NCBI GenBank assembly: GCA_038025085.1
Contig: CM076143.1
Span: 36,974,501-37,038,500, forward strand
Source: Tetragonia tetragonoides
Lineage: Eukaryota > Streptophyta > Magnoliopsida > Caryophyllales > Aizoaceae
Direction of reading: 5' to 3'
Length of the DNA stretch: 64,000 nt
A program made the position numbers and the translations under genes. The notes under the pieces were generated by a model. It searched no databases. It saw only the letters and a program-made list of their open reading frames with translations, and was not told the origin of the DNA. Of the stretch, positions 1 through 13,400 are shown one piece after another; the stretch's first letter is position 1, and each line of letters opens with the position of its first letter.

Positions 1-1478
1 TACTGGGAAGGGAAGAGCAAAAGCCTTCTGGTGAACATGGGGGATGAAAGTAGTGAAGTCCCTCTGTTGAAGAAAGTCTACTATGAAGATTGTCCTGGAT
101 ATGCAAGATAGAAAAGCGCAAAGATACCCAATAAGGGGTGCCTTGGATAACTATGGCTAGCGTTTGGATCATCGTGCTCTGCAATGGTATAGTTGCCTGC
201 ATGATTATATTGTTATTATAATTACTATTGTTATTGTTCTTCTTATTATTATCATGATTATTATTATTGCTACTAGTGGTTTTTCAGCCTATATTTTTGT
301 TTCCTGCTTGACTGCTTATCACAATTGCAATTATTGTTCTTATTCTTATGTCTGCGAATTGCTGGTGAGCGGTCATATCCACTAGGGGAAGATGGGGATC
401 AGAGGCCAATGTATATAGGATAGGATGATATCATGAAGATCAATCAATGTTCTTCTATAGTTGTAGATTGTAAGACTGTCATACGGACTGTAAATGGTCG
501 CCAATTCCATGATGTTATGTATTTTCCAAAATATAGTCCAGAACTACTACTTTAGTATTTTGGGATACAATATTTATGATTCCAGATCCTCCAACTCAAT
601 ATGTTTTATAGACAACTTATGATCAAGCTTTTGGAAGTTTGACTCTAAAAGGTCTAGTATGGCAACAGATGGGTAATTCTAATTCATACTATATGAACTC
701 TGAGCGTAAGAAGATATTTTAGAACATGCTTGCTGATTCTGGTTATATACTCATTTGCTTTCAGACTTCAGTGATGTGAGAATGTGAGAGCAGAGGATAT
801 GTTGGTTTCTTTCTAACTTTTTGGGTAGAAGCCATAAAAGGAGGCGTGTTATGGTCAGTTGTGATGTTTTTTCTATTGGAGTTTCATTTTGTTCCGACTG
901 TGAAATTTGCCCCTTAAGTTTTATGTTAAAATGACAAAAAACTTGGACAATGATTTTTCCTTTAATCCATGTTGGTTGGCTCACATGCTTGCTACATTTT
1001 CTTTCATATGATTCTCTGTTCTCTCTCCTTTCTTTTTTTTTTTTTTTTTTTTTTGTGGTCTTTATTCTGTACTGATTTTTGCTTTACTCATTACCTGTGC
1101 AGCTCTGCCAATTTCTTCACTCTTCCCCTATCTCTATTTCATGGTAAGTAGAAGGAGACAGTATCAGTGATTCACTTTTTGTTTTGATAAATAGAAAAGA
1201 TGAATGCTGTCATGATCACTTCCATGCCTACCATGATAATAGTGTACTATTGTGCTGTGGATCAAATGGATAGCTGACAGAAGCATGTAGGTCTATTATA
1301 TTACACAATGGGCGAAAACGTACTCTAACAAGCACGGTTCTAGTGAAGGTCGGAAGAGTTTGTTATAGGCAAGGGGGGAAGCTTTCACTAAGCAGCATGT
1401 CTCTAGATTATGTGTACTAACAAGATTGGAATAGTGTTTGGGAGGAGAAAATTTGACTTGTGTGTAGCCATACTGATT

Positions 1479-1580
1479 GAAGTTAATGACCAGGAAAACC
1501 TAGTGGTTTTGAGGAGACTCGAACCTGGGACCTCTAGAACAAATCTTAGAGTTTTTACCAGCTGAGCTACCCACTCAGGT
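1479..1580 (-). mobile_element. tRNA-derived SINE, copy A
   Basis: Read on the minus strand, it has an A-box-like TAGCTCAGCTGG (1558-1569) and a B-box-like GGTTCGAGTCT (1515-1525), followed by GGTTTTCCTGGTCATTAAC, a tail shared with two other copies in the window. The same position in ZIFL copy 2 (about 49,260-49,280) has the flanks but no insert, so it arrived after the gene duplication. Confidence 0.7.
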
Positions 1581-1867
1581 ATTCATCCTTTTCTTGTTCT
1601 TTCTCTAATGACGAGGAACATCCTAGTGCAATGTTCCTTTGGGACCTACAAGTCGATCAAACCAGGTAGTAGGCCTGCCAGTAATCTAACACCTGGTAAA
1701 TCACAATTTACAACCTAATCACAGAACAAGTTATTGCAGAGGTTTCATTTTGAGCAACCTGTGTGGGTTCACAGGTTTCATCTTTAGCTAATATCTGTTT
1801 CTTATAATCTTCATCCATTTCATTGGTAAACCGTAGTTAACTTTGATCAGAATTTGAAATGTCAGTG

Positions 1868-1871
<4 letters not shown>

Positions 1872-1949
<78 letters not shown>
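1872..1949. repeat. (TA)n microsatellite in intron 2 of ZIFL copy 1
   Basis: About 78 bp of uninterrupted TA. The matching site in copy 2 (near 49,515) reads GATAAAGATCAGTTGATG with no repeat, so the array expanded in copy 1 only. Confidence 0.95.
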
Positions 1950-1952
<3 letters not shown>

Positions 1953-3849
1953 TTGATGAAATGTAGCCTAATCAGAAGAGGGTGCACCCTCTACCCCTAA
2001 CCCTTTTTTAGGTAGAAGATAAAGAGAAATGAATCATTCTTTGTTTACGTTATTGATGTGAGGTTTATAACCATATATGGTAAAAACATTACTCGGGATA
2101 TGGAGAAAAAACATGGATTTATTTGAGCTGATTTTCAGGTTCACCTGACTATACCTTTCCCATTTGTCTACCGTAGAGTAATGAGTAATTCATCATCTCA
2201 GAATTTTTTCCTTCACCATACGACGTACATAATATTTACACTACATATTTTATGTCTTTGACTATGTTCAATGAGTATGCTCTGTAGTATGTCACTTGGC
2301 TTGGGGGGAGGGGGTGTGGTGAAAACATCTTTTATGAATAGTCTTTTGACCCTGATTTTAATGTAACATGAACATGAACATTACCTCTATCTGTAGTGCA
2401 TTACCTAGAAAACCACAAAGTTATCCCCAACTATTGCGCTGACAGATATTCCCCTTGCTGGATTGCAAGCTAGGCCATTGGATACTGATGAGAATACTAT
2501 TGCAACTATATGAGCTTTAACTATTATTATCATGCCATTACCTTATGCTCATATGACTCCAATCTATTGTAGCAACTTTTTAACTGTGGCTGTTAATCAA
2601 CTGCCATTTTGTGCCAAGAGCACTATAATTAGCGAGATCTTAGCCAGCGCATTTGCGTGCTGACTGAACCATTTAGAAATAGAATAGGCGCCTGAATAAC
2701 TTTTTATGAGCAACATTACTACTTTTTGTTCTTTTATACGTATGAAGCTAACAGCAGAGGTATAATGTTTGATGTTTGTGCAATATATTCAGTTAACCTA
2801 TGCCTGAACACTTTCTTCTATTTCAGATTAGGGACTTCCATATAGCTAAACGTGAGGAAGATGTTGGATATTATGCTGGTTTTGTGGGTGAGTTCAATTG
2901 CCTTAAATATTGTTGTATAGACCAGGCTGTATCTCTTGATTCTGTCTGAATTTAACAACTGCTTATTGTGTAATTTTATGTTGAAGGATCTGCTTTTATG
3001 CTGGGAAGAGCATTGACATCTGTTTTCTGGGGACTGGTTGCTGATCGATATGGTCGGAAACCTGTTATTATACTAGGAACAACAGCTGTGTTCGTAACCT
3101 ATTATCTCGAATCCAACTTTTGTTTCCTTCTCAGGCCTTTTCTTTTCGCCAATTTGAAAGGTTCGACAAATGAGTATACCTTCATTAACTGTGATGATCA
3201 TATCTCATTTCAGGATCATTTTAAACACTCTCTTCGGATTCAGTACAAACTTCTGGATGGCAATCTCAACAAGATTTCTACTGGGAAGCTTGAATGGGTC
3301 GCTTGGACCTATAATGGTACAGTTGCAGGATTTACATCCTCAGTGCCTCACATAAACTTCTGCACAATGTCATGGCTGGAGCACGAATTACTACTTGTAC
3401 TAACCTTTTTCATGCTATATTTGTTTCACAACATTTTTACATTTCTATGCAACCAAGCATATGTATCTGAGGTTTGTCGGAATGAACATCAAGCTGTAGG
3501 CATGTCTGTGGTAAGCTTCATTTCCCCACCCCCAGTCTAAGTATTTATATAATAGTATGAAGTTGTTACTGAGAATAATACCTTTTGCCAATTGCAATGC
3601 ATTTGACCTTTTTTAGATTACTACAGCCTGGGGTATAGGATTGATTATTAGGCCAGTAATTGGAGGGTTACTTGCACAAGTAAGCTTTGATCTCTCTCTT
3701 TCATACTTCTTATGTTTATAATAAGTACAATTTACTGCGAAGTATTATGCCAGGATTGTTGTGTAAGGCTGTCTTATAATACAAAATTTACCAGTACTGG
3801 AATATGCTTTACCAGTACTGGACCATGTATTAATTATCAAAAATTACAG

Positions 3850-4440
3850 CAAGAGGAGGGCAAGATGTCCTCCGAAAGTATCTAATGACAAATCAAAGGG
3901 GCCCATTCATGCTGGACTTGAGTAATAGTATAATCTTTAAATGCCCCGAAAGCTCTAGCCCACAATGATGCTAGCTAGGTAGGTAGACCTTAATCCCACA
4001 ATAGATCATCCGAAGTGACCAGCTCCTTGAAAACCCAGGCATTCCTCTCCAAGCATAGAGACTAAATGATAGCTAACATTGCATCACACCACGACAAACT
4101 TTTCTTCTTACCTCCCCTAAGCCCCTGTAATCGTATTTGAAGAAACTCCGCAACACTAGAGGGGCTAGCCCATGTCTCCCCAAAAAGCCCAAACAATCTG
4201 CCCCAGATATGATGAGCATAAGTACAACTGAAGAAAACATGCACCACATTCGCAGTACTTGCCCGACACATAAGAGAAATATCCGGTGAAAGAGCTGCCC
4301 TCGGCTTCCTCCTTTGGCGTAAACCATTAGTGTTCACCCTGTCCAACGCCAAGGTCCAAACAAATGCCCTTATAGGGGTTGCACAGTCATTCGAAGTAGA
4401 ATCCCTCTTGAATCTTGATCCCCATGTGAAAGTCATTCAA
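3850..4440 (-). mobile_element. LINE 3-prime fragment (zf-RVT region)
   Basis: The minus strand from about 4,436 reads PIRAFVWTLALDRVNTNGL, then a degenerate cysteine/histidine region, then HVFFSCTYAHHIWGRLF. This is the layout of the reverse-transcriptase-associated zinc-binding domain (zf-RVT) at the C-terminus of plant LINE ORF2. The reverse transcriptase core is missing, which suggests 5-prime truncation. It lies in intron 7 of ZIFL copy 1, where copy 2 has no such sequence. Confidence 0.7.
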
Positions 4441-5330
4441 AGTTTTATTTATACTTCATTCTTAATTTTCTGGTTATTTGGTCAGCATAGAACGAGTTAA
4501 TGCGGATGAGAAGTCGACCAAGTTTTAAATGTAAGAAAGGTTGATGGCAACCACTCTCCTCGTCTCTGGGGACGACTCTCGGACTTGGATTGCTGATTCC
4601 TCTGGGTTCTTCTCTTGCAAGACCTTCCTCCATCACCTTAGCCTTCCATTACAGTTTTCACATTTCCCTTTATCTACTTAATTTGGAAGTCTAAGGTTCC
4701 TCTGAAGGTACGTGCTTTTGTATGGACTTTGGTGCTTGGTAAGTTGAACACCTATGATATGGTGCAACGGCGGCGGACGGGCTGGCCTCTTCTACCGGAT
4801 ATGTGCGTTTATGTGTCGTCATGATGGGGAAAGTTGTTTGCATTTGTTTGTGATGTGTGATTTTGCCAGGTCCTTGTGGTGGGAAAGGCTGCTGTGTGGG
4901 GAGCCTTTTCTGTCCAGCTACGGTAGGGAAATTCCTTCAGGTATGCTTTTGTGCTATGAGGAGGGGGAAGGAGGGTCAGTACTGTGGGGGTGTGCTTGCA
5001 TGGCTATCCTCTGGTGCATCTGGTTGGAGAGAAATTCGAGGGTCTTCTCCAATGTGGGGAACAATATTGATTTAGTTTGGGATAGAGTAGTCTATCTGGC
5101 TTCCCTTTGGGCTAAGGTGGCTGGGGCCTTCAAGGATGTTCCACTTACGGCCATTCAACACCATCGTCATGACTTGTAGATACTTTGTATATTGTTCTTT
5201 GAGAATACCTTATCCTCACCCATTGCATTCTTTTTATAATTTGATTTTGACTAATAAAATCTTCTCTTATCTAAAAAACAATGAAAGGTTAATGGCAACA
5301 CACTTGACCGTTTCTTCATTGTAAGTTGTA
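4440..5330 (+). mobile_element. LINE 3-prime fragment, opposite orientation
   Basis: Plus-strand frames, broken by frameshifts, give DSRTWIADSSGFFSCKTFL, VRAFVWTLVLGKLNTYDMV, HLFVMCDFARSLWWERLL and AILWCIWLERNSRVFSNV, in the order expected for the RT-to-zf-RVT end of a plant LINE. The fragment ends in an A-rich tail with AATAAAATC near 5,255. It abuts the fragment at 3,850-4,440 in inverted orientation. The pair fills roughly 3,830-5,455 of intron 7 in the dead ZIFL copy. Confidence 0.7.
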
Positions 5331-6090
5331 ATCTATCAAGCCATAGGGCTTCTTTCATCTCCCCTCCCCCCCTCCTCGCCCCTTCAACTAATACCCAAAA
5401 AATCTAAATTATTATAAAAAAGTAAACAAAAAAACAGAAAAGAAAACAGAACCCATTGTAAGCAGGAGCCTCTTGAAAGTTGTAAGGCAGTGGGTTTATG
5501 CAGCGTTTGCTACACTATGAACCTGTATACTTTACAGTATGGTCATTAGTTGTTTCTTGAATAGTCTTGTACTCTTGTTGCTGCGGCACGGTGCATATGG
5601 TTTGGACGACGTAGCTTTCTTTTCGGCTGACGGTAGATTTTTCTGTTATATCCAGAAGTGGCAAGCTCCTTTTGTGCTTGCAAGTATATTCTCAAACTTT
5701 TTGTCTCATATTTCAGCCGGCAGAAAAATACCCTCATATAATCTCCAAGGGATCATTGTTTGGAAGGTCAGTTTTCACATGCCTCAGGTTTTCCTGAGAT
5801 AGTTAGATGTCCATCTTTTAATCTGCTTCTGATATTATAACGATGGCCATTGTTTTCCTGCAGATTTCCGTACTCATTGCCCTGCCTTTGCATATCAATT
5901 TTTGCAGTGGTAATAACTACTGCCACATTTTGGCTTCCGGTAGTCCCTTGATGAGCTTGCTCTAATATAATCATTGTTATTTCAGTGCTGAAGCTTACTC
6001 TTCTGAATTTAATTCTTCCCTGTAGCAAATTGATGTTCAGTATATATGTGAAGCAATATTGCTTATTCAATAAAGTTATCAGTAATCCTG

Positions 6091-6300
6091 TCTGGGTATC
6101 TCAGCTGGTAAGACCTCTGAGATTTGTTCCAGAGGTCTTAGGTTCAAGTCTTCTCTATGCCACTGGAAGTTTTCCTGGTCGTTAACTTCAGGGCCCATGG
6201 GATGAGTTCTGTTCCAGTGGATAAGTCATGAATATAAATCGATGCCAAGTAGGAGTGCAAGGACGTGACAACTGAGTTAATCACCATCCATTTTTTATTT
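6091..6300 (+). mobile_element. tRNA-derived SINE, copy B
   Basis: A-box-like TATCTCAGCTGG (6097-6108) and B-box-like GGTTCAAGTCT (6141-6151), then GTTTTCCTGGTCGTTAACTT as in copies A and C, and a T-rich end near 6,290-6,310. It lies in intron 9 of ZIFL copy 1; the flanks are recognisable in copy 2 near 52,240-52,370 but without this body. It is not a tRNA gene: no acceptor stem closes it. Confidence 0.65.
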
Positions 6301-8263
6301 TTTATTTTTTTTTGGCTTTTCCATAAATGCAGACTTAAGCAGCTTGATGTGCAACTCTTTGTTGTGGATTTGATGTAAACCACATTTTAGAGAAGAGTGA
6401 ACTAATGTGTGTTCTCATGCAGGAGTCAATGCATGTGCACAAAGGAAAGAATTCATCAGGTAATGCTTCATATGAAGCTCTGGAAGCTGCAGGTCACAGG
6501 TCAGATGACAATAGTAATGGAGGAGAAATAGGAACAGCAGAGACTCCTAAGAAAAGCTTATACAAGAATTGGCCATTCATGTCCGCTATTGTTGTGTTTT
6601 GCATTTTCTCACTTCATGATATGGCTTACACAGAGGTACAGTTTATACTTCTGTTCTGTGCTTTTACAGTAAAATTATTTTTGACAAGATTAGTTGATTG
6701 CATTCGAATTTCTACCATGACCTTAAGTAATTCAATTGGCTATTAGCCTAACAATTACTGTTGGATTACAGTTCTATTGTGAGAGCCCCAAATCAAAATG
6801 ATTTTGTTTCTTTGTCCATTACCCATAGTTTTGAACAGCTCTTCTAGTGATATTTGTTTCCAGTTTTAGGTTCTCATCGCAAAATACCAATCCTAGACAA
6901 AAGTTGAACCTCAGAACCCTATCATGCTCCTCCCTATTGCAATTAAGTAATTTAAGAGAGGGTTGAGACGTATGAAGTTTTTCTGTATTGAATTCTGATG
7001 TCTTGTCTTATATCTTGCGTTGACATTTGAAACTCAAAAGTCTCAAACATATGTGAATGTGTGTTTGTCATACATGCAACGAACTTTACATGAAGGTCAA
7101 AATCATCCCCTCTTGTAGTTATCAAAAAAATTTCTTCTGCAGTGTGTTTCCATGAGAACATAACCAAGAAATCATACTAAATAAACATTTGGATTTCTGC
7201 AGGTTCCATATGCCTTTATTTAGTTAAAAAAAACTAGCTTACCCATAATGCCTTTAAATTATTTGCTGCTTTTATACGATGTCCGCGATTTCCTTAAAGT
7301 TGTAATCTGCTGGTATTTATGCATTTGCAAATAAATGTTAATGGCATGTAAGGCGATGCTTGTATGCTGTATCTATAATGGACCAATTTATCCAACACAA
7401 CAGTCGTAGACATTGCTAGTGAAATGTGGTGACTTGTGAGGGTGTTTTTGAAGCATATGTCCCTTAACAAGCTAACTTGTTTGTGTCATAACTAATATCT
7501 TGTAAAAACTTGAATATAACGTTCTTTGGAAGTTGGAACTCGATGAGAACCTTCTTCTTTTAGCATTTCTATCCCTCTTCATCTTTACTTCAATTCAGTA
7601 TGTAAGATGCCCTGACAGTTTCTGTTTCTTCTCCCTCCCTTTTGGTTTCTTCAACTGTCAGGTTTTGGTATGTTGATCTTTCAGCTTTCCATGTATCCAT
7701 ACATGAACAAAATCTTTGGTCCGATTATGGTGGCTCGGATATATGGGGTATGCTTTCTGCACTCTTTAAGTAGTCATGGCTATTTAGCTTGACGCCTTGA
7801 GCTATAATGTATAATGATATTACCTCCTACTACATCCTTGCAGGTTCTGTCCGTACCTCTGTTACAAAGTTACCCTATGATAGCTTTGTTATCAGGCTTA
7901 GGCCTAGCATTGCTGATAAATTCTGCCTCTGTGATCAAGAATGTCCTCTCAGTAAGTTAGAACTACTTGGAATTTGATGCCTCCGTTTCTGTTTCTCAGT
8001 ATCTGATGCATATGTTTTTTATGTTGCTTGTTTTTCTTTCCTTTTGGGGGGGGGGGTGTGGAGATGGAGAGCTGAAAGAAGGGGGAAGAAGCTCGGTTGG
8101 AAGAAGAAGGCGGAATGCATGGCTTCACAAGGGACACGAGGAGTGATGATCGACATAATTTTAGGCATTAAGATAACAGATTGGCAAACTGAGAGAATGA
8201 GACGAAAAAGATGAAAATGAGTAAAAGGAATTAAGATAACAGATTGGCAAACTTGATAAGCAA

Positions 8264-9243
<980 letters not shown>

Positions 9244-9329
9244 TTTCAGAAGTGAAGGAAACTTGTATGTTGAGAGGTGAAAAATAAGGAAAATTTGGTT
9301 TTAAATTTTGAGATTAGGAAAAGTATATA

Positions 9330-11380
9330 TTAATAAATTCAATATACAGCTAGAGAAATGACAAGGTATCCTCTAAAATGAAAAAATTACATATTGACCG
9401 TATCCGTTGGATCTCTGCAATAGAATAACCCCCAAAAGCCCCGGAAACTCTAGCCCATAAAGAAGCTAACTCTAGCCCTTCTTCCAAAGCTTCACATGAG
9501 AAAGTGGAACCTCATTGAACACGTAGACATTTCTCTCCAACTAAATGCACCACAAAATCGCAAAAAAGCATTGCGCTAACTTCTTCTGCTTCCCATCCCT
9601 AAAACCCACACATCACATCTGCAACTGTTGAAGGGGAACCCCCAACTCTCCAAATAACATACTCCGAAGATAACATGCCACATCACATCAAAGGAATAGG
9701 TATTCTGACGTCTCACTCCTCTCTAAGTAAACGATAGTACTCAAGTCCCGGTTAATCTCCCCATTCGGCTCAATGCCAGCCCATTGGTTGTCTTCACCTC
9801 AATAAAATCTTCTTCCTCCTACCATTGATTACCTTAAAGAAAAGTCTTAAATTCTTACCCCCCTCCTTAGCCCACTTCACCGTCAATTTCTTCCACCGAC
9901 TTTGTTACTCCTCAAGAGCACCTCTTGGAAGTCATTCTTCAGCTCAACACTCTTGCGAATAAGCTCCTTACTCCCTTCCCCGTAATTGATAGCCTGATCC
10001 ACCAGAGTAATTTCACTCAACAACTTCACTCAACAACCCATTCTTTCTCTGTTGATATTCCCAAGACTTCAGTATTCAACACTTTGAGTTGCTCTTTAAC
10101 GTATTTGAGTTTCCTCATAAAACCCTGCCACCCCTACGCCTGACACTCACCGCACTACCCTTCCGCCTTCTTCGGAGGGGAAGTCCACATATTCTTGAAG
10201 CGGAACATAGTCGAACTTCAATGCCAATGGAGGGGTATTGGAAAATGATCCAAACAAGGATGGGAAAACACATCATGTGACAACAACGAAAACTCTTCCT
10301 AAGATCAAGTCTAAAACTTTAGAAGAAGTATTCCAATGCCCACTGACACTCCATATAAGCTATGTGCATTTTGCAAGAGAGGATCCCACAACCTCATTCC
10401 CGAATCCCAGATAACTTGTATCAAATTCTCTCATATCACCCAACCCACTTAAGTGGGCTAGAGTTGGGTAATCATGTTATGAGCAAACACTGGGCCAAGC
10501 CTCCCAGAAGCTGGTTTTCTTGGCCCATACTTAATTAAATTAGGCACTGGGCCCTAGCGGCAACCCGAGGCACAATCTTTTGAAAAGATGTTCTCCTTGT
10601 CCCCAGCCTTTTAAAAACATTACATTTAGGTCCAAGTCTCTCAAGGGTTGGCCTCCTCAGCCCAAGTCTCTAGAAAACTCCTCTATTATTTGAATTCTTG
10701 CTAAGAAAAACAGCTGGAACTACAGTGCGCCTTCCATAACTATCTCCTCCCTCCTCAATGCTTCTCCTCTGCTCCACCAACAAAAAGTTACCTTCCAACA
10801 ATGTCCGGACCAACTCCTCACCTGCGAGTGATGCCTCTGCCACTACGCCATAATGCCAGCACTGTAAAGCCTCAAATAGAGCACTCCATTGTTGTCCCCT
10901 AACATCCTCTAGGACTCTGATGGAAACAACCCTTCCCTTCCTTGGCTGCGTCTCTAAGAGCAGAAAACATACAAATCATTGACACGAATTTGAAGCAACA
11001 ATACATAGTCATCTCCTCGAGAAGTGTGCACCCACCGTCCAACACTTCTCTCCTCAGCAAGAGCGAAATCTTTTTTTTGCGCCCACCAAAGGAGTTTTGT
11101 TTCATTCAGCCACAAAACTTCTTCCTCCGATGATACTCCACCAATTGATAATCATACCTTTCATGATTATGAATAAATACGAAACACTTTCCCTCAATTA
11201 AAAGAAGACTCCATCACAAACTAATACTTGTCTCTAAACGAATTGACAGCCTCCCGGACCCACCCAGAAACAAGGGATTCTTCAATGACCTACACCCACC
11301 CTAGAGAGAGAATCCTCTCTAAATCACCATCAATAAGCTAATAATAAGCTCTTACAAACTCTAAGTCAATATTGTTTGAT
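9330..11380 (-). mobile_element. LINE remnant, internally deleted
   Basis: Minus-strand frames, in order from high to low coordinates, read FRFKNMWTSPP (end of the endonuclease, near 10,190), FMRKLKYVKEQLKVLNTEV (near 10,090), VKWAKEGGKNLRLFFKVING (near 9,850, the segment before the RT of plant LINEs) and FFAILWCI/LERNVYVFNEV (near 9,520, zf-RVT tail). The RT catalytic core is missing between the last two. It is close to the fragments at 3.9-5.3 kb and probably of the same family. ZIFL copy 2 has only about 100 bp at this point of the intron (54,480-54,590). Confidence 0.75.
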
Positions 11381-11514
11381 AAGTGGAGTTTATTTAGTAG
11401 TATCATTTTTGCTGGTGTTCTTATTGTTCATGTTATTGTTTTTCTCGCCTTTGTTAGTATTTCCTTTGGGTGGGGGAGGGTTAAAAAGATGTTTATGGCT
11501 ACCAAAAAACGAGC

Positions 11515-11684
11515 AAGGATCCTCTCCATTTTATACTAGAAATGGAGGCTTCAATTTCCTAAATCAAGGGTTAGATCTTCCTCTCTCTTTTGCTTATTTG
11601 TATTTTATACAAAAAAGAAGGAGATCCAACCTTCCATTTAAGAAATAAAAATCCTCCATTTCTAGTATAAAATGAAGAGGATCT
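11515..11684. mobile_element. MITE-like inverted-repeat insertion
   Basis: Arms of about 32 bp, GGATCCTCTCCATTTTATAC (11518 onward) and its near-perfect reverse complement ending near 11,683, enclose about 105 bp. Copy 2 (54,700-54,740) matches on both sides but lacks it. CCAAAAAAC beside the left arm and CCAAAAAAC beside the right arm may be the target duplication. Confidence 0.6.
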
Positions 11685-12154
11685 TAGCTCCCAAAAAACA
11701 ACGAACATGCTTTCATGTATATCTCCTCACTAATCAGAAATAATGGTATAAATTGTGTTCTTTCAATTGAATCATATCTTCTCTCTTATTTCTGATTCTC
11801 TATTTTTTTCATTGATCAGATATGCAGGTGGACCACCATATTAATTCTACAAAATAGTGCTGTGGTGACTTTTTCTATCGATTTTTTTCACTAGTGGGTG
11901 TTTCCCATTGTACTGTATGTATTGATAAGATTTTTTTTCAAGTCTCTTGAGCTGAATAAATTGTGTACAACAGGAGCAAGAACAACGGGGAGCTGCTAAT
12001 GGAATTTCAATGACTACCATGTCCCTTTTTGAAGCAATTGGTCCAGCATGTGGTGGTGCCTTGTAGGTGCCTCAGTTTTTCAGCATTCATGATGCACTCA
12101 ACATTTCCATTTTGTTCTTGCAATTTGACCGTTAATGTACCTTGGACAGGGAGG

Positions 12155-12660
12155 CCTCATAAATGAGGTCATCATTTGTTATAATCATAATCAATCATCA
12201 ATGAGGCATATTTCCGGCGCAATGAGGCGTGCCACATAGGCGAGAATTTTAGGAGCGCGCGCCATCTAAGCGAGGATAAAGACAAAACATCATTGGTCCA
12301 AAATGTGTAGGAGTCTTAGCATCCTAACCGTTGTAAAATTAAATATTGATAAAACACTAGAGTTTTATAAGGATTAAAACAGATCTTTGTCAAATATTCA
12401 AAATTATATATAAACGTTTTCAATACTTCTCAAAAAATAACGAAATTTACACCATCAGATTGGGATCGAAAAATACTTCAGTATGAGATGCATTTACAAA
12501 TATTCAAAATCATATATAAAAGTTTTCTATACTCCTCAAAAAATAATGAAAATTACACCATCAGATTCGGATCGAAAAATACGTCAGAACGAGATGCATT
12601 TTCCGCGAGCAATGAGACACGTCAACTAAGCAAAGAGCATAGAGTGTGTCACCTAAGCGA
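12155..12660. repeat. Repeat segment replacing ZIFL copy 1 exon 16 (105-bp tandem duplication)
   Basis: A unit of about 105 bp occurs twice in tandem (about 12,392-12,494 and 12,495-12,600), each with ACACCATCAGATT and GATCGAAAAATAC. The ends carry GAGGCGTGCCACATAGGCGAG-like and CACCTAAGCGAGC-like motifs, related to GGCGTCCAGCTAAGCGAG at the 5-prime end of the Helitron at 41,164. I take it as a fragment of that Helitron group, with modest confidence. Confidence 0.45.
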
Positions 12661-12663
12661 GCA

Positions 12664-13140
12664 TTAAAAAAAATTGTAGAAATTGTATGAATTAGACTTT
12701 GTTTCTTGAGCTTGCATTGCTACTGCTCTATATTTAGCTTCTGTACTGGATAATGACACAGTAGGTTGTTTTGTACTGCACCATGATATAGCACTCAAAC
12801 CAAGACTAAATAAATAACTTGTTTTTGAATGTCTCGTGTCATAAGTTGCATCACAAGTACCCATCAAGTCACATGCTCCTCCTTTCTTAAAATAAACTTC
12901 ATAATCAATTGTTCCTTTTTCATATCATAGGATTCTTCTCACCGCCACTAAGTGATTTTTCTTGGGGTTCTGCATATATTTACTAACAACCCCAACTGCA
13001 TATCCTATATCAGGCATTGTCAGAGTCAAGTATATCAAACTCATGTTGTTGCATCTCCTAAATCTTTGCATTCTGTTGTACATAATCGTGCATTAGTCTT
13101 AATCAGTGTTGAAGTGGGCTTATAATCAAGCATTCCAAAA
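12664..13140 (-). mobile_element. Ty1/copia RNase H fragment, minus strand
   Basis: The minus strand encodes GYAVGVVSKYMQNPKKNH, then [18 protein letters not shown] and [20 protein letters not shown], the RT-RNase H junction of plant copia polyproteins, with frame breaks. It has no LTR of its own and lies in the stretch that replaced exon 16 of ZIFL copy 1. Confidence 0.75.
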
Positions 13141-13230
13141 TTTGTAACAGGTTTATGGAATACTTATGGTGACACAAAAATAGTCAAGTATTCCATAGAT
13201 CTGTTAGAGAATTTCGGAGTGCTTGATTGT
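13120..13230. repeat. Fold-back hairpin between two copia fragments
   Basis: ATCAAGCATTCCAAAATTTG near 13,122 is mirrored by AATTTCGGAGTGCTTGAT near 13,210. The inner arms TTATGGAATACTT and AAGTATTCCATA also pair. The hairpin sits exactly where copia coding switches from minus to plus strand. Confidence 0.7.
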
Positions 13231-13400
13231 TAGCCCATTTTTGTTACACAAAAATAGGAATTAAGAGTGAAGACCATGCTGCAGATATCTTCACTAAAGG
13301 TCTCAGTGTTGGAAAATTTGAAGAAACCTGCGAGAAGCTAGGGATGATTTCTAGAGAAGTACTTAGAGAGAGTTGTCGTTGAGGGGAAGTATTAAAAATA
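13220..13400 (+). mobile_element. Ty1/copia RNase H C-terminus, plus strand
   Basis: The plus strand reads IGIKSEDHAADIFTKGLSV, GKFEETCEKLGMISREVL, stop, then a purine-rich GAGGGGAAGT that resembles a polypurine tract before a 3-prime LTR. This is the C-terminus of a copia polyprotein, opposite in orientation to the neighbouring fragment. Confidence 0.7.

Noticed and set aside
2998..3540. 180-codon plus-strand frame as a gene of its own
   Set aside because: It reads through ZIFL copy 1 exons 4, 5 and 6 and their introns.
4754..5179. 141-codon frame as an independent host gene
   Set aside because: It contains LINE zf-RVT motifs with frameshifts on either side, so it is retroelement debris.
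6097..6170. tRNA gene from A- and B-box sequences (also at 1,515-1,580 and 15,560-15,620)
   Set aside because: The stems do not close, the three copies share a non-tRNA tail, and two are absent from the paralogous intron: SINEs, not tRNA genes.
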